Program-made: the position numbers and the translations under genes
In this document: positions 1-10,763 of the stretch, in pieces
How positions within the stretch are numbered: position 1 is the stretch's first letter
Layout: the number at the start of each line of letters is the position of its first letter
NCBI GenBank assembly: GCA_032622095.1
Contig: CP136065.1
Location: forward strand, 150,915,577-150,979,576
DNA length: 64,000 nt
From: Siphonodentalium dalli
Taxonomy: Eukaryota; Mollusca; Scaphopoda; Gadilida; Siphonodentaliidae
Reading direction: 5' to 3'
The notes under the pieces: model-generated
What the model was told of the DNA's origin: nothing
Databases searched by the model: none
What the model saw: only the letters and a program-made list of their open reading frames with translations

Positions 1-104
1 AGCCTTGATGGGTGGGCTCCTTGACTTGAATCAAATATTTTTTACCACCAAAGCCAAAGAAATACATATTTTGGAGCGTTAATTCGGATTATGCATCTTT
101 AAAT
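1..104 (+). repeat. R1 dispersed repeat, 3' fragment
   Basis: Diverged 3' part of the repeat seen more completely at 9608-9837, 32040-32291 and 53040-53268. Shared landmarks are TTTGATGGGTGGG, a run reading ATATTTTTTACC and AAGCCAAAGAAATA, ending near CTTTAAA. It lies in intron 7 of ANAPC2 and is cut by the window edge. No coding capacity is seen. Confidence 0.7.
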
Positions 105-410
105 ACAATGGAACTGACAGGCCTGATTATAATTTTATGATTGCTTTAAGTCAAAATGAACTGCACATTTATGAAACGAGTAGGTCAAAATAGTGCGAAA
201 TTCTAAGATGCTTAAATCACCATATAAACAATATTTTAAGGATAACTTTGTCACTTTATTTGTATTTTTATATTTAATATGTAGCAGTCAAATAAAGGTC
301 TCTATTGCCAGCTATATTTGTCCAAAACGTTCTTAAATAATAAAACCTAGAGAAAATTAATACCATGAATCGCGGTCACAACATGATACGGACAATGACC
401 AGACCTGTTA
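105..410. other. intron 7 sequence, nothing recognised
   Basis: AT-rich intronic sequence between the R1 fragment and MITE-A. No exon of the ANAPC2 cullin homology region could be read here on the minus strand. Confidence 0.5.
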
Positions 411-674
411 TTAACCCTTCCATGACTGGAGCTTCTTCCTGAAATTTTTTGACCACCCTGTGCGAATGCATTCTCTTATATCTGAGTCTCCCATAGGGAG
501 CCTCGCATATATGAGAGAATACATTGACCTAACAATATTTATCTTGACTTTGTAGGCCAGTACATTCTCTTATGTAAGTGTGGATACCTATGGGTGACTC
601 TCAGATATAAGAGAATGCACTGGCACAGGATCTTTACTGCTCCACCAGCGCAGCTCCCATCATGAAAGAGTTAA
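411..674. mobile_element. MITE-A, copy 1
   Basis: A ~264-bp element with imperfect terminal inverted repeats: left TTAACCCTTCCATGACTGGA, right end CATCATGAAAGAGTTAA. Inside are two smaller hairpins sharing GCATTCTCTTATAT and AGAGAATACATTG. A second copy is at 10409-10763. TTAA-like ends suggest a TTAA-targeting non-autonomous DNA transposon, but the target duplication cannot be separated from the TIR by eye. Confidence 0.75.
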
Positions 675-879
675 AAGCCAAATTATTGGTATCTGAACAT
701 GTCATCCCTTCATCATATAATGGTAGCTATAACACTGACAATGATGTGGGAAACACTCTCTGGTCATGTTGTCCCACACAAATCGAGTAAGCCACTTACC
801 GGTATAATTGATTTTATTTCCGAACTTCTGTCTCTTATAATGAGTTATAACACATAATCAACTTTTTGTTTCTCACTTG

Positions 880-972
880 GTCCAACAGCTATATTTAGAA
901 CTACCTGGGTCAGCATCTACAGCATCTTTCTCATTGTCACTTTGGTCTGATTTATCGAGAATCAGTGGCTGG
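880..972 (-). pseudogene. partial tandem duplicate of ANAPC2 exon 7
   Basis: Read on the minus strand this matches the 3' half of exon 7 (1128-1300) plus its donor and flanking intron. It reads GNQPLILDKSDQSDNEKDA, then VDADPG and a GTAGTT donor. A 24-nt in-frame block covering the QHWMPDPV region of exon 7 is shortened. Its 5' part does not match exon 7, so it lacks the RSRDDTVR region. It could be a dead exon fragment or a cryptic alternative exon; the open frame and retained donor leave the second possible. Confidence 0.7.
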
Positions 973-1127
973 TTGCCATGTTTAGCATACCTATTCCAAA
1001 TACTTGCGGCTTCCCATAATTAGTCGGGCATCAGTGGCCCATTATATATAGACAGCATGATCACTCATCACAATTGGATTCGGCAGTGTGTCAGAGCATT
1101 GGGACCAACAACTCTAATTAGAATTAC

Positions 1128-1300
1128 CTGGGTCAGCGTCTACGGGATCAGGCATCCAATGCTGAGCATCTTTCTCATCGTCACTTTGGTCTGATTCATC
1201 AAGAATCAGTGGCTGACCTTTGACTAGTTCTTCCAACAATTCATTGCTGCCATCATCAGTAAGACTCGATACAATGCACCGCACTGTATCATCTCGCGAT
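1128..1300 (-). CDS. ANAPC2: ANAPC2 exon 7 (codons 389-446)
   Basis: Part of the minus-strand anaphase-promoting complex subunit 2 gene, the cullin-like subunit that pairs with the RING protein ANAPC11 in the APC/C ubiquitin ligase. The exon encodes RSRDDTVRCIVSSLTDD, then an acidic serine-rich linker (DESDQSDDEKD) and WMPDPVDADP. Human ANAPC2 has the same order: DDTVRQIV, acidic linker, WVPDPVDADPG, just before the cullin homology domain. The acceptor TTTTTAG is at 1302-1301. The donor is GTAATT after 1128. It enters in phase 2 and leaves in phase 1, fitting exon 6. The cullin homology domain and winged-helix end must lie left of the window. A damaged partial copy of this exon sits downstream at 880-972. 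Confidence 0.93.
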
Positions 1301-1519
1301 CTAAAAATTGCAAAAGCAGGAGAAATACTTTGACAGCAATAAAATACTGATTGGTCACACATACCTGTGAAGCGGTGGCTTATTGAGACAATTATGTAGA
1401 AATTACTAAAGCTACTGGTATGATCTAAAAATCCAAACAATCAGAACTGTTACCAGATATACAATAATCAGTAATTAGAGAGGTTTAGATTGAACACTTC
1501 TCCAGTCGAGCATCATCAG

Positions 1520-2032
1520 ACTTAGATCATGCCATGAATCTCTACTCTGGCTAACGCCCGTAGAGATAATATTCCATCAGTACAAAACCTGGGAACTTTT
1601 TAAAGTTTTGACAGGGAACCTTATAGTCGAAAAAATAATGCGGGGAAAATATTTCTTAGTTATTATTTGTTTCTTAATAATGTAATTCACTGTAGGTGAA
1701 GGTCCCAACATGAAATTTCATGACTTAAGTGACTTTGTGAGCGATTTTGCTTCCCATCGATTACAATTATGGAATTTCTCCTGAGTAATTAATTCAATGT
1801 TTATTGCGATATCGGCCCACAAAAGTCATGGAAAAGCATGCAATTTCGAGTTGGGACCTTCACCTACAGCGAAGTACATTATTAAGGAACCAATAATAGC
1901 TATTAAATATATTCCATGCTTTATTTTTTTGACTTTATAAGGTTCCCTGTCAAAAAGTTCTCATATTTTGTACTGGTGGAATATGATCTCTATGGGCATT
2001 AGCCAGAGTAGAGATTCATGACATGATCAACA
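1520..2032. mobile_element. foldback MITE in ANAPC2 intron 6
   Basis: Inverted arms of about 200 bp (1520-1716 and 1836-2032). Outer landmarks are CATGAATCTCTACTCTGGC on the left and GCCAGAGTAGAGATTCATG on the right. Inner landmarks are GTAGGTGAAGGTCCCAAC and GTTGGGACCTTCACCTAC. No ORF. A fragment with the same end lies near 22125-22190. Confidence 0.8.
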
Positions 2033-3358
2033 TCAGACTATACTATTCATCACGGGGTGATTAACTCTGTATAACACCAAGTATGAATTATTATTCATGA
2101 GTAGCAAGCAGCCTTATAAAAGTATGACACTTTTGTGTCTCAAAAACAACTTACGAAATACAAAAATAGAACACAGCTGTCTAATTACTGGGGAATAGTT
2201 CCCTGCCCCGGTCACAGAGAATGATAGTCTGTTATGCTCGATTGGCGAAGTTAAGACATTTTTCAATCTAAACATCCTCATTATATTACAAAAGGCATCT
2301 GTCTTGACCCACAATACATGTGAGTAATCTAGGTATGAATTTGAAATCAATTTGATGATTGTATCTATATCTGTCACTAGAGACAAAGATAGTACAGATG
2401 TGTATGATCTGCTTTAAAACTACCCCAGAAGTTGGAATCTCTGTGTACTCACTCAGATGATTTGGAGGGTTGTGGTGCTAATTGATGTAGAGTTCAGATG
2501 ACTGTGTTGAGTTGGCTGTTGCGATGACATGATTCGTTATCCGCATTAAACCATCACATGGGTGCACTGGGTACATTTTGTTATATAACGGAGAGCTTCC
2601 TATTACGGCTAATAAGTTTGATATTGGAATAAATGCAATATGCTTAATTACCATGAGGGTTTGTGCTGCCGCTTGTCAAATTTACCAATGGCAAAAATTA
2701 TTCATATCTGGCAAAAAATATTTTCATTTGGCAATAGTTTTGGCGAGTCACTTTTAATTCAGCTAGAAAGTTTGAAAAATAAGGGTCAATCAATACTATT
2801 CATTTCAGGAAACGTTTACAATATTACAATATAATTATATTACTGGTGTGTTATAAGGTTTTGGAAAAGTTAACACCTGTACCAATATGCAGTATGTATT
2901 GTAGTGATGATTATATAGCCCATCCTCATTGTTTTGACATGCCATTCTGATGAAACAACCCTTCTAAATCCTATCGATATCAAACGTCGCACAAACAGTT
3001 ATTGTCAAAATATATGACGCAATGTTGCAGAAACTGATAGCATTTGGAAATTTCTAGAAGAATTTGGCAAAAAATATTTTCATGTGGCAAAATATTTGGC
3101 AAAAATAATTTTCGGTCCAGCACGGACCCTGATTACCATATTCCGGTAAGGTATGTGTAATGGATTGTGTTGTATTGCATTAGAATCTCTCTATTGTGTG
3201 CATTAACAGATACAACATAATGGATGCATCGCAAAAGTCTGAACGCCTAAGTGTTATTGTCTGCATTCCAATTTCAATGCAACACACACAACAGATTTGT
3301 CTGATCACTCCTTTAGAGGGTTGTAGTGCTAATTGAAAGCACCAAAGCATTTACAAAC
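2033..3358. other. intron 6 sequence
   Basis: No exon or transposon end recognised. Small local repeats of the type TTTGGCAAAAAATATTTTCAT recur at about 2705-2740 and 3060-3110. Short ORFs on both strands look like chance. Confidence 0.5.
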
Positions 3359-3476
3359 CTCAAGTATTTCCTGACAGGATCGCAGACAAGATCTAATATC
3401 ACCCCAGCAGGATCGAGTACTCTGAGGGCTCGTATAGCAGAAATATAAGCTGTGAGAATGTCAGATGTGTTCACTC
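3359..3476 (-). CDS. ANAPC2: ANAPC2 exon 6 (codons 350-389)
   Basis: Encodes GVNTSDILTAYISAIRALRV, then LDPAGVILDLVCDPVRKYLR. It matches human ANAPC2 (GVNTCDIITLYISAIKALRVLDPSM...RRYLR) almost residue for residue, in the helical stalk just before the linker to the cullin homology domain. The acceptor CTATTGCAG ends at 3477 and the donor GTTTGT follows 3359. The first two bases complete the glycine codon split with exon 5 (phase 1). The last two bases (AG) join the first base of exon 7 to give arginine. Confidence 0.95.
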
Positions 3477-4649
3477 CTGCAATAGACAAGTCACAAGAGT
3501 AACGTCAATAGTCACTGAAAACCGACTATTATTCAAGCATTTATCTTTTCACATGATAGTGTCATCAGTTCTAATTTTTATTCTAATGTCCTTATTTTAA
3601 TAATTGGTTAACTATTAAATTATTATTAGGCAGGCTTTCCGCTAGTAGGGTCCCATTCCCCCAGTCAATTTTTCCCCTTCTGTCATACCACAGGACATAT
3701 TCCATATGTATAAATGTCTAAAGATGTTTACTTCTCAATTTTGTTGGTACAGTACTAAGAAATTTAAATAGTTGACAACTTTATTTGATTTCTAGCGAGA
3801 ATACACACTCGGACCGATCTAACACTAAATGTTGGATGTCAGTATGTTTGTAGGCCGGAGCTAACATTCAACGTGCAGGGTCGATGTGTTCCATTTAGAA
3901 TATAGAGTACACTTTATTTAGTTTTTACTGAAATGTTCCGGATTCTGAACGAGCACACCAGGCTCTGCTCGTTGCACACTAGCTCCAACCTGCAGACACA
4001 TTTAGATGAACTGAGGAAGTGATCAAACACGACATCGCTGGAACACATGCTTTGGAGTCCGGTGGTTACGTTGCTGCGGTTAGGTTACGAAAAATGACCG
4101 CTGATAATTTAATCAAACCCACTGATTTTATCTTCATGTCGTAAGATATATATATCACTCCATTTTTTTCAAAGCATCTTATCTATGTTTATTATAATTT
4201 AGCTTGATATTTAGAACTAAAACATTGCGCCTTTATTCTATTCCTTCATTGCTTCCAACCTGCTAATCGTCTATCTGCTGAATGTTATATTCCGGCACGT
4301 TATGCATCCGAACTATCAGCTGAGTCTTGAATAGTGAGTCGTTTAAATTCAACGGGCGCGTTTCCGTATATACTGGGAACAACGCAAGGCCTTCACCACT
4401 GGTGATCTATAACCTGGCAATTAATTTTTATCTAATAAATTTTCTAGGTTTTAAAGTTATTGCGGTTGATAGCATAGTAACTTGGGTAGAAAATGGATGC
4501 AAAACGATCAGCAAATCTACTCTCTGATTCTTCTATTGGCCGATAAAACAAAAGTAGGTCCACTAGTGTTTCCACAACATTGAAAACAGTGACTGAATTT
4601 TCCCCTTGGCAGATACAGGACCCGTTCCCCAAAACCTGGCGGAAAGTCT
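3477..4649. other. intron 5, distal part
   Basis: No exon or complete element recognised. Short ORFs on both strands show no family resemblance. Confidence 0.5.
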
Positions 4650-5010
4650 GTATTAGGTCATGCAAAGTCAATTTCCGGTTTCTCAGGCCAAAAAATTTTG
4701 GGAAAAAAAGGCCCAATCAAGCATGACAGACTAATTTTTACTGAGATTGCATCACCATCATGTGTTTAACAAATGATTGAATAGTTACCAATTGCAGTAA
4801 TGAATAAAAACAAATCTGAACTGGAAATGAGTCTGTTTTATCCCAATTACATGCGGGTTTGTATAAAAAACATACTGCAATTATTTTGTACTATAAAACA
4901 TTCCAAGACAGATTGAGTGTGAATAAAAAAGATTGCACAAGTGGGATTTTAGGCCCATATGCATGGGCCTGAGAAACGGTAAATTGAATTTGCATGGCCT
5001 TTAATAGTTA
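4650..5010. repeat. inverted repeat, likely MITE
   Basis: Left arm near 4655-4700 (TCATGCAAAGTCAATTTCCG, GTTTCTCAGGCC) is inverted near 4960-5005 (GGCCTGAGAAACGG, GAATTTGCATGGCC). The interior is AT-rich and non-coding. Confidence 0.55.
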
Positions 5011-5641
5011 TTTAAATTTATATTACAATAACCATCAAGCTTGTCCAATATTTTCTTGTAAATGATCTATATTAGATACGAATTTGAAAGCAATTTGAAA
5101 TAAGTTCATTGAATTATGTTAAAAGAGCTGTTATAATTATTCTTTAGAGAACTACCGTGTTTACAGGTTGTAATTTGTTGTTCACTTTCAGTTCAGTACT
5201 AAAGAAGCACATACTTATTACAGCCACTTGTAAATTTACCTGCAAAAAAAGTGTCTCCTTTTTAAAACATTTAGGAGAAATATGTGCGTAACATGGTTTC
5301 TGATACATTGAGCTGTGTAAAAGATCTATTGTTGTTTTTGTGAGGATTATATTAACCATTGATGCAATTTTAGCTGTTCAAATAAATTCTTTTTTATATG
5401 GCCATTTTGGAAAATAAATGGGAGTATTATGTTATCAGATAGTTCGTCCAGCCTTCGGCTTGTCCATCCATTTCGGTTTTCGACAGATCCAACTTGGAAT
5501 ATTTTATCAGAACCTAACCTAACCTAAGTTAGTGCGCCGATATAGATCATGGGTTTGATCCAATGATTTTTGGCTGAGCTAAGCCATTTTTTCGACTTGG
5601 TATTTATCTGATATGATAACATTTTAGTTTCTGACAAATAA
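5011..5641. other. intron 5 between MITE and foldback element
   Basis: AT-rich. A GGTTTGATCCAATGA-type sequence near 5550 recurs on the other side of the foldback element (8745-8900), suggesting an older repeat into which the element inserted. Confidence 0.45.
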
Positions 5642-5678
5642 CACTGTCGGATACCCGTTTAGGTTCGGACATTCCAAG

Positions 5679-5707
5679 ATGGCGGCGCCGAGTAAAGAAG
5701 ATAAACG
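5679..5707 (+). other. exon-like start (MAAPSKEDK) plus donor in FB1 left arm
   Basis: CCAAGATGG context, then ten codons reading MAAPSKEDKR with the last codon split by GTAAGT. It looks like a first coding exon of a host-type gene captured in the arm. The right arm carries the mirror copy at 8609-8637. No second exon was found in the element. Confidence 0.4.
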
Positions 5708-7820
5708 GTAAGTGTATATATTGTCTTCAGGCATCAATTAACGACATCTTTCGGTGATACACCTTGAAACAGTTATGTAGGAATTTGTATGCCCAACACA
5801 TACGTAACACGGCTTTCTCGTGACAGACATGTAAATTGTTGTATTTGGCGTGTCAAGTCGTCATAATTTTTCGAAATTTTATCGAGGCGGCAAAATGTTC
5901 ACTTTTTCGTATTTTTCTGGCCCTGGGCTCATGCATCCGCAAATTTATGTATTGTTGTGGGTAGATTAGGTCACCACACATCTTCGGAATGCAAAACCGG
6001 CGATATTTTTATTGTCTAACTCCGAAAAACGACCTTTGCAAATTTCAAAATGTTCAGGTTCGGATTCGCAACATTCGCGATGATTTTGTTCAGGTTCAGA
6101 CACAATTTTCGTTCAGGTTCGGACAAATTTGGTTCAGGTTCGGACAATTTTAGTTCAGGTCCGGACGCATCAAAACCTTACCTATAAATGACATGCCGAG
6201 GTGCAGTCGCGATCTTATTGTGCGTGTTATTAACGAACATGCATTGTTAATTTGTTATATCTAAATATGTCAGCTGAAATTTCCAAATATAGGTGGTAAA
6301 TTCTCCGAATTAATGGGATAAAAGCCACAGTTGAATATGCTCGAGCAATGTCTACTATAAACCAGCTAGTGGGACTTATTACATTTTACATATGAGCAAC
6401 AGTGGTATTATTACTTATCTTCTGAAATATCGGGGACACGTGGATATTTAATACCTGGTTCTCGATTTTGAACCCCGAGGCGGAGCCAAGGGGTTTCAAA
6501 AAGAGACATCCGGGTATTAAATCTCCTAGTATCCCACGATGTTGGCGGAGCTAACGACTTTGTCCCACATCAATAGCTACCATGTGGTGAGCTTTTTATA
6601 GGTTATCAGATAAATTCACACCAATCAGCACCAATAAGAATAATTCAGTAGCAGACCTATCGATCCTGTTTTAGGTGACGTCAATTAAGCTCAGCGCGCT
6701 AGAACAATGTCACGATTGGTGAAACTGCTAGTTCAAGGGTAATTCATAACCACGATGTTTCACGTGCTTTTATACGCTCACTGTCAATAGTTACGGGGAC
6801 ATGGTGCATGATTTAAACGTGACGTTGTTGTCAATCAGATTGTTAGTTACAACCTGGTGTGGGGACAAGCGTTGTTTGTTATATGTGTCCCTATGAAATA
6901 GCTGTAATTTTAAATGACATACGATGTGCTCTCTTTCGTCAGGACCTTTGCGTGGATAATAATTTTCAAACGTTATCGCACTGTAGATACTTCTGTTTAA
7001 AAAAGGGTACACAATTATTGACGCGTGTATTATCAATGGAAGAACGCGAAATTCCGCGGAAGACTGAAAATAGTTTATTACAGCGATAAGTTCTAAAGAA
7101 AAACAAATGATCCCGTTTTATTACGTATTCAGTTATTTGGGTTTCTGTGTGTAATATTTAACCATTGGGTAGGCACTATTCTCTTAAGCGCATGATGGAA
7201 ATTTTCCACCAAAATTTAGAGATGCTTAATTTGCCAACGGAACAGCTGATATTGTTTGCATAAGTTTCGCTACTTCGGCGTCTAAATTCTTGTTTCGATA
7301 AACAATACTTGCAGTTTTGCAGAATTGCTTACAATAAGGATAACATAAAGAGAACACATATGGTTTCTCGAATAATATATTCCTGAAATATCGCCGCTCG
7401 TGAAGATTCGCATATTGCAGGTATTATTCGGCAAACTATAGGTATTCTCTATGTTCGCATAGTGCTGAATAGAACGCAACATGTTCGGGCTCTAATTAAT
7501 AGTCCTGCATAATATTCGTGTGACAAATGATTAACTTGTAACTGGATTCAACATTTAGAAATGAGGCAAAACACATAAGGCTTATATTGAAAAGAATACG
7601 TTTCGTGTGAATACCCAAATATATCATCCAATTATTGATACAAAACATGGTATATATTGTCTATCTATCAGCAAGTATTTATGGGCAAATTGTGGGAACA
7701 GCTATATAATCACATTAATCGTATAAGCAGTCTAACACAATAGAGTTACTGTCCGTGGCTCGTTTCTGCGCTTTATGTCTGGGAATATATTGTTAATAGA
7801 GACTGGGGGTAAATACATCA

Positions 7821-7910
7821 TTACACGGCTTGTTGAGGGGGGATCGCCTCGGGGGATACGAGCCTCTGCCGGGGCATAACACACAGTATCCCCCTCAAAA
7901 AGCCGTGTAA
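7821..7910. repeat. GC-rich hairpin inside FB1
   Basis: TTACACGGCTTGTTGAGGGG pairs with CCCCTCAAAAAGCCGTGTAA across a ~45-bp centre. Confidence 0.7.
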
Positions 7911-8608
7911 CTTATATTATGGACAGTTATCTGCGTGCGGCGACTTCCTGGCATCGTATGTGGATGTGGAGTGGAATCACGTGATCGCATACATCTCACA
8001 CGCATAAAATAAGAAAGTCCGCCCAAATTATTCACGAGTGGGCTAAAATCAAGCCTCGTGTTTCCCATTTATCGTTTCTTTTACGAATGGAAGATAACCA
8101 AATGCACACAAAACGCAATAAGAACGCGACTGTAACTCGGCGTGTCATTTTTATGCAAAGTTTTTGATGCGTCCGAACCTGAACCAAATTTGTCCGAACC
8201 TGAACGAAAATTGTGTCTGAACCTGAACAAAATCATCGGGAATATTGCGAATCCGAACCTGAACATTTTGAAATTTTCAAAAGTCGTTTTTCGGAGTTAG
8301 ACAATAAAAATATTGCCGGTTTTGAATTCCGAAGATGTGTGGTAACATAATCTACCCACAACAATACATAAATTCGCGGATCCATGATCCCAGGGCCAAA
8401 AAAATGCGAAAAAGCAAACATTTCACCGCCTCGATAAAATTTCGAAAAATTATGACGACTTGACACGCCAAATACAACAATTCACATGCCTGTCACGCGA
8501 AAGGCGTGTTACGTATGTGTTGGGCATACAAATTCCTACATAACTGTTTAAAGGTGTATCACCGAAAGATATCGCTAATTGATGCTTGGAGACAATATAC
8601 ACACTTAC

Positions 8609-8637
8609 CGTTTATCTTCTTTACTCGGCGTCGCCAT
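8609..8637 (-). other. mirror exon-like start (MATPSKEDK) in FB1 right arm
   Basis: Reverse-strand copy of 5679-5707: same length, one Ala-to-Thr change, donor GTAAGT kept. The two copies point inward at each other. Confidence 0.4.
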
Positions 8638-8674
8638 CTTGGAATGTCCGAACCTAAACGGGTATCCGACAGTG

Positions 8675-8985
8675 AATAACTTCAGTTTGAAATATTTGAA
8701 TGGAACCAAATTAGATTGTTCCTTTACAGATCAAATTAAAATAATGATTTGGTCCAATGAATTTTGTACGAATAATGGACCTTTATCAAATTAGAATTTA
8801 CATTATTTGATAACATTTTTGTTTTCAGATTGGAAACTCCAGTCTGAGGCAAAAATACAGATCAAGTTTGAATATGGGTTTGGTCCAATGAATTTTGCTT
8901 GAGTTATGACCTTTTTGACTTGGAATTGACCTGATATTATATCACTCTCTAGTGGTCTCTAGTTCTTTTAATACATGTATCTCAC
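8675..8985. other. intron 5 next to exon 5
   Basis: Right flank of FB1 and intron up to the exon 5 donor. It holds a GGTTTGGTCCAATGA-type repeat matching the left flank (near 5550). Nothing else seen. Confidence 0.45.
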
Positions 8986-9268
8986 CTGGATGAAGCAATC
9001 TGGTCTCTAAAGCTGTCTTCAATGATGAAACTAAGAAAGATCTCAAGTTAGTTTTCTCTAAACAAGCTCTAAGGTCTGATATGGCTGGGTCCGATTCAGG
9101 GAATTCAATGATAATGTTGAATAACTGCTCAACTAGAAGCCGAGCATAAGTTTCATACACAAAATGGTACAACCTCCCTTTGAAAGCACTGATGCATTCT
9201 GGTCCTATATTTGATCTGTTTCCCGAGTATATTAAGTTGAGCCAGCCAATGACTTTACTATCTAACCA
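8986..9268 (-). CDS. ANAPC2: ANAPC2 exon 5 (codons 256-350)
   Basis: Encodes WLDSKVIGWLNLIYSG, then LYHFVYETYARLLVEQLFNI, IIEFPESDPAISDLRACLEK and ALETRLLHPG. Human ANAPC2 has the same run: W-x4-VVGWL, FFYRIYASLRIEELFSIV, DFPDSRPAIEDLKYCLE, ALETRLLHPG. This is the helical cullin-repeat stalk. The acceptor TTCTTTCAG precedes 9268 and the donor GTGAGA follows 8986. It enters in phase 0 and leaves in phase 1, joining exon 6 to restore the HPGVNT glycine. 283 nt, no stops. Confidence 0.96.
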
Positions 9269-9553
9269 CTGAAAGAATAAATAGACTTATGGTCATGATG
9301 TGAAAACATAACAGCATTCATTTGAATAGAAAACCTTATGAGAATTTATGAATCGCAACAACAAATGTAAGAAATAACAGTGATATACAGTATTTTCAAT
9401 TGAATTGTTTACGACCATCTAGACAAACATTACTAGGTGCAGGAAAGGGGAAAGAAGGTTTACATAACCTCAATTATCCAAGGAAAAGACTCTAAAAAAG
9501 ATTTAAATGAGGGTGTCATCCCGCCCTGAATCCTGAATACCAGTTATATTAAT

Positions 9554-9574
9554 GGGGAGGGGGGGGGGGGGGGG
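9554..9574. repeat. poly-G tract
   Basis: A near-pure run of G just 5' of the R1 repeat in intron 4. It may be an assembly or polymerase-slippage hot spot. Confidence 0.9.
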
Positions 9575-9607
9575 TAAAATGATTATCAGTTAAGAAAATA
9601 TGTGATA

Positions 9608-9837
9608 TGTGGTAATAATAACCACTTGATTCTAGAGTTATTCATCTTCATCCGCATTTGTCCATTTGACCACGTGTTTCTGGGCCACATCTCGAGAAAT
9701 TGATAAACTTCAAAAATTGATATCTGATCACTCTGAGCTTTGATGGGTGGGTTCTTCAACTCGAATAAAATATTTTTTACCCCCGAAGCCAAAGAAATAG
9801 TAATTTAGGATCATCTGATCGGATTGAGTACCTTTAA
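9608..9837 (+). repeat. R1 dispersed repeat, copy 2
   Basis: Begins with a small hairpin (GTGGTAATAATAACCACTTG), carries GACCACGTGTTTCTGGGCCA, CATCTCGAGAAAT and TTTGATGGGTGGG, and ends CGGATTGAGTACCTTTAA. Same family as 32040-32291 (+), 53040-53268 (-) and the fragment at 1-104. No ORF; probably a MITE or SINE-like element. Confidence 0.85.
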
Positions 9838-10045
9838 ATGGCTTGTTGCCCAACTTCATTTTGAACATTGTACTTACACTTACATAAGTTTATATTGTTA
9901 ATATTTTGTTCTCTTCTGTTCTGTTCCATTCAAAATAAAGTATTCTTTGAACCAACGATCAACAAACAGTTGAATTCCATGCCAATTTGAAAAGTTTTCA
10001 TATTTTTCATTCAAACTGCTAAAAAGAAACAGTTATTTATTCTCT

Positions 10046-10257
10046 CTTTACTAAATGGATTCTTCCAGCAGCTATCAGAGTATACATTGGAATGGTCTAT
10101 TATTCATTTGGAGGTATGTTAAGAAAATATAAGCAGCCTACAGATAGGTAAAATGATAATACAAGTTAAGAATAATTCCTATTCATTGGAGGGAAACATT
10201 CAGAACATTTCCTAAGCGAACTAATCATCAATGAGTATTTAGTAAAGAAAAGGGTTA
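10046..10257 (-). mobile_element. MITE-C copy
   Basis: On the minus strand it starts TTAACCCTTTTCTTTACTAA, continues ATACTCATTGATGA, and later has TGAATAATAGACCATTCCAA. The same order is seen at 33662-33921. The left boundary is degraded. Confidence 0.75.
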
Positions 10258-10408
10258 ATAAGCTACTAGTATTTCTAATAGAGGTGTACTCCACGGATCT
10301 ACATCTGAAAAACAGCACAATTTACAAAATGTATAATAGTTAAATGAATGTGCTTTTAAAAACAATCAAGAGTCTGGTTGGAGGACATTAACAGGAATGT
10401 GTTTTTTT

Positions 10409-10763
10409 TTAACCCTTTCATGACGGGAGCTGCACTAGTACTGGTGCAGCATTAACCCTTTCAGTGCCAAGTATCACATTATTATGATCAATAAATTTGA
10501 AAAATTGATCAAGGAAATATGGGTTGATACAAAAATCGGACTTGGCACTGAAAGGGTTAAAGGTCCTGTGCCAGTGCATTCTCTTATATATGTGAGTCTC
10601 CCATAGGGAGCCTCGCATATATAAGAGAATACATTGGCCTAACAATATTTACCTTGACCTTGTAAACCAGAATGTTCTCCATGGAAGACTCGCATATATA
10701 ATAGAATGCATTGGCGTAGGATTTTCGCAAAATGTCAGGAAGCTCCAGTTATGGAAGGGTTAA
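10409..10763. mobile_element. MITE-A, copy 2 (interrupted)
   Basis: Same family as 411-674: left end TTAACCCTTTCATGACGGGA, right end AGTTATGGAAGGGTTAA, internal GAGTCTCCCATAGGGAGCCT hairpins. It is interrupted by MITE-B at 10452-10560. Confidence 0.8.
10452..10560. mobile_element. MITE-B nested in MITE-A
   Basis: A 109-bp element with near-perfect 21-bp TIRs: TTAACCCTTTCAGTGCCAAG on the left and CTTGGCACTGAAAGGGTTAA on the right. Its presence only in this MITE-A copy dates it as the later insertion. Confidence 0.85.

Larger units (their letters stand above)
5642..8674. mobile_element. FB1: 3.0-kb foldback element with 5-bp target duplication
   Basis: Long terminal inverted repeats of about 590 bp (5642-6233) and 575 bp (8101-8674). 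The left end reads CACTGTCGGATACCCGTTTA and the right end is its complement, ending CCGACAGTG. Both ends are flanked by AATAA (5637-5641 and 8675-8679), a 5-bp target site duplication. Each arm carries several copies of a TTCAGGTTCGGACA-type unit (left about 6052-6172, right 8165-8265) and, near its outer end, an exon-like ATG segment with a splice donor. The ~1.9-kb centre has GC-rich hairpins and no convincing ORF, so the element looks non-autonomous. It sits in ANAPC2 intron 5. Confidence 0.9.

Noticed and set aside
2114-2386. 90-codon minus-strand ORF between ANAPC2 exons 6 and 7
   Set aside because: Exons 6 and 7 join in phase without it, and human ANAPC2 has no sequence between RRYLR and the TREDTVR region.
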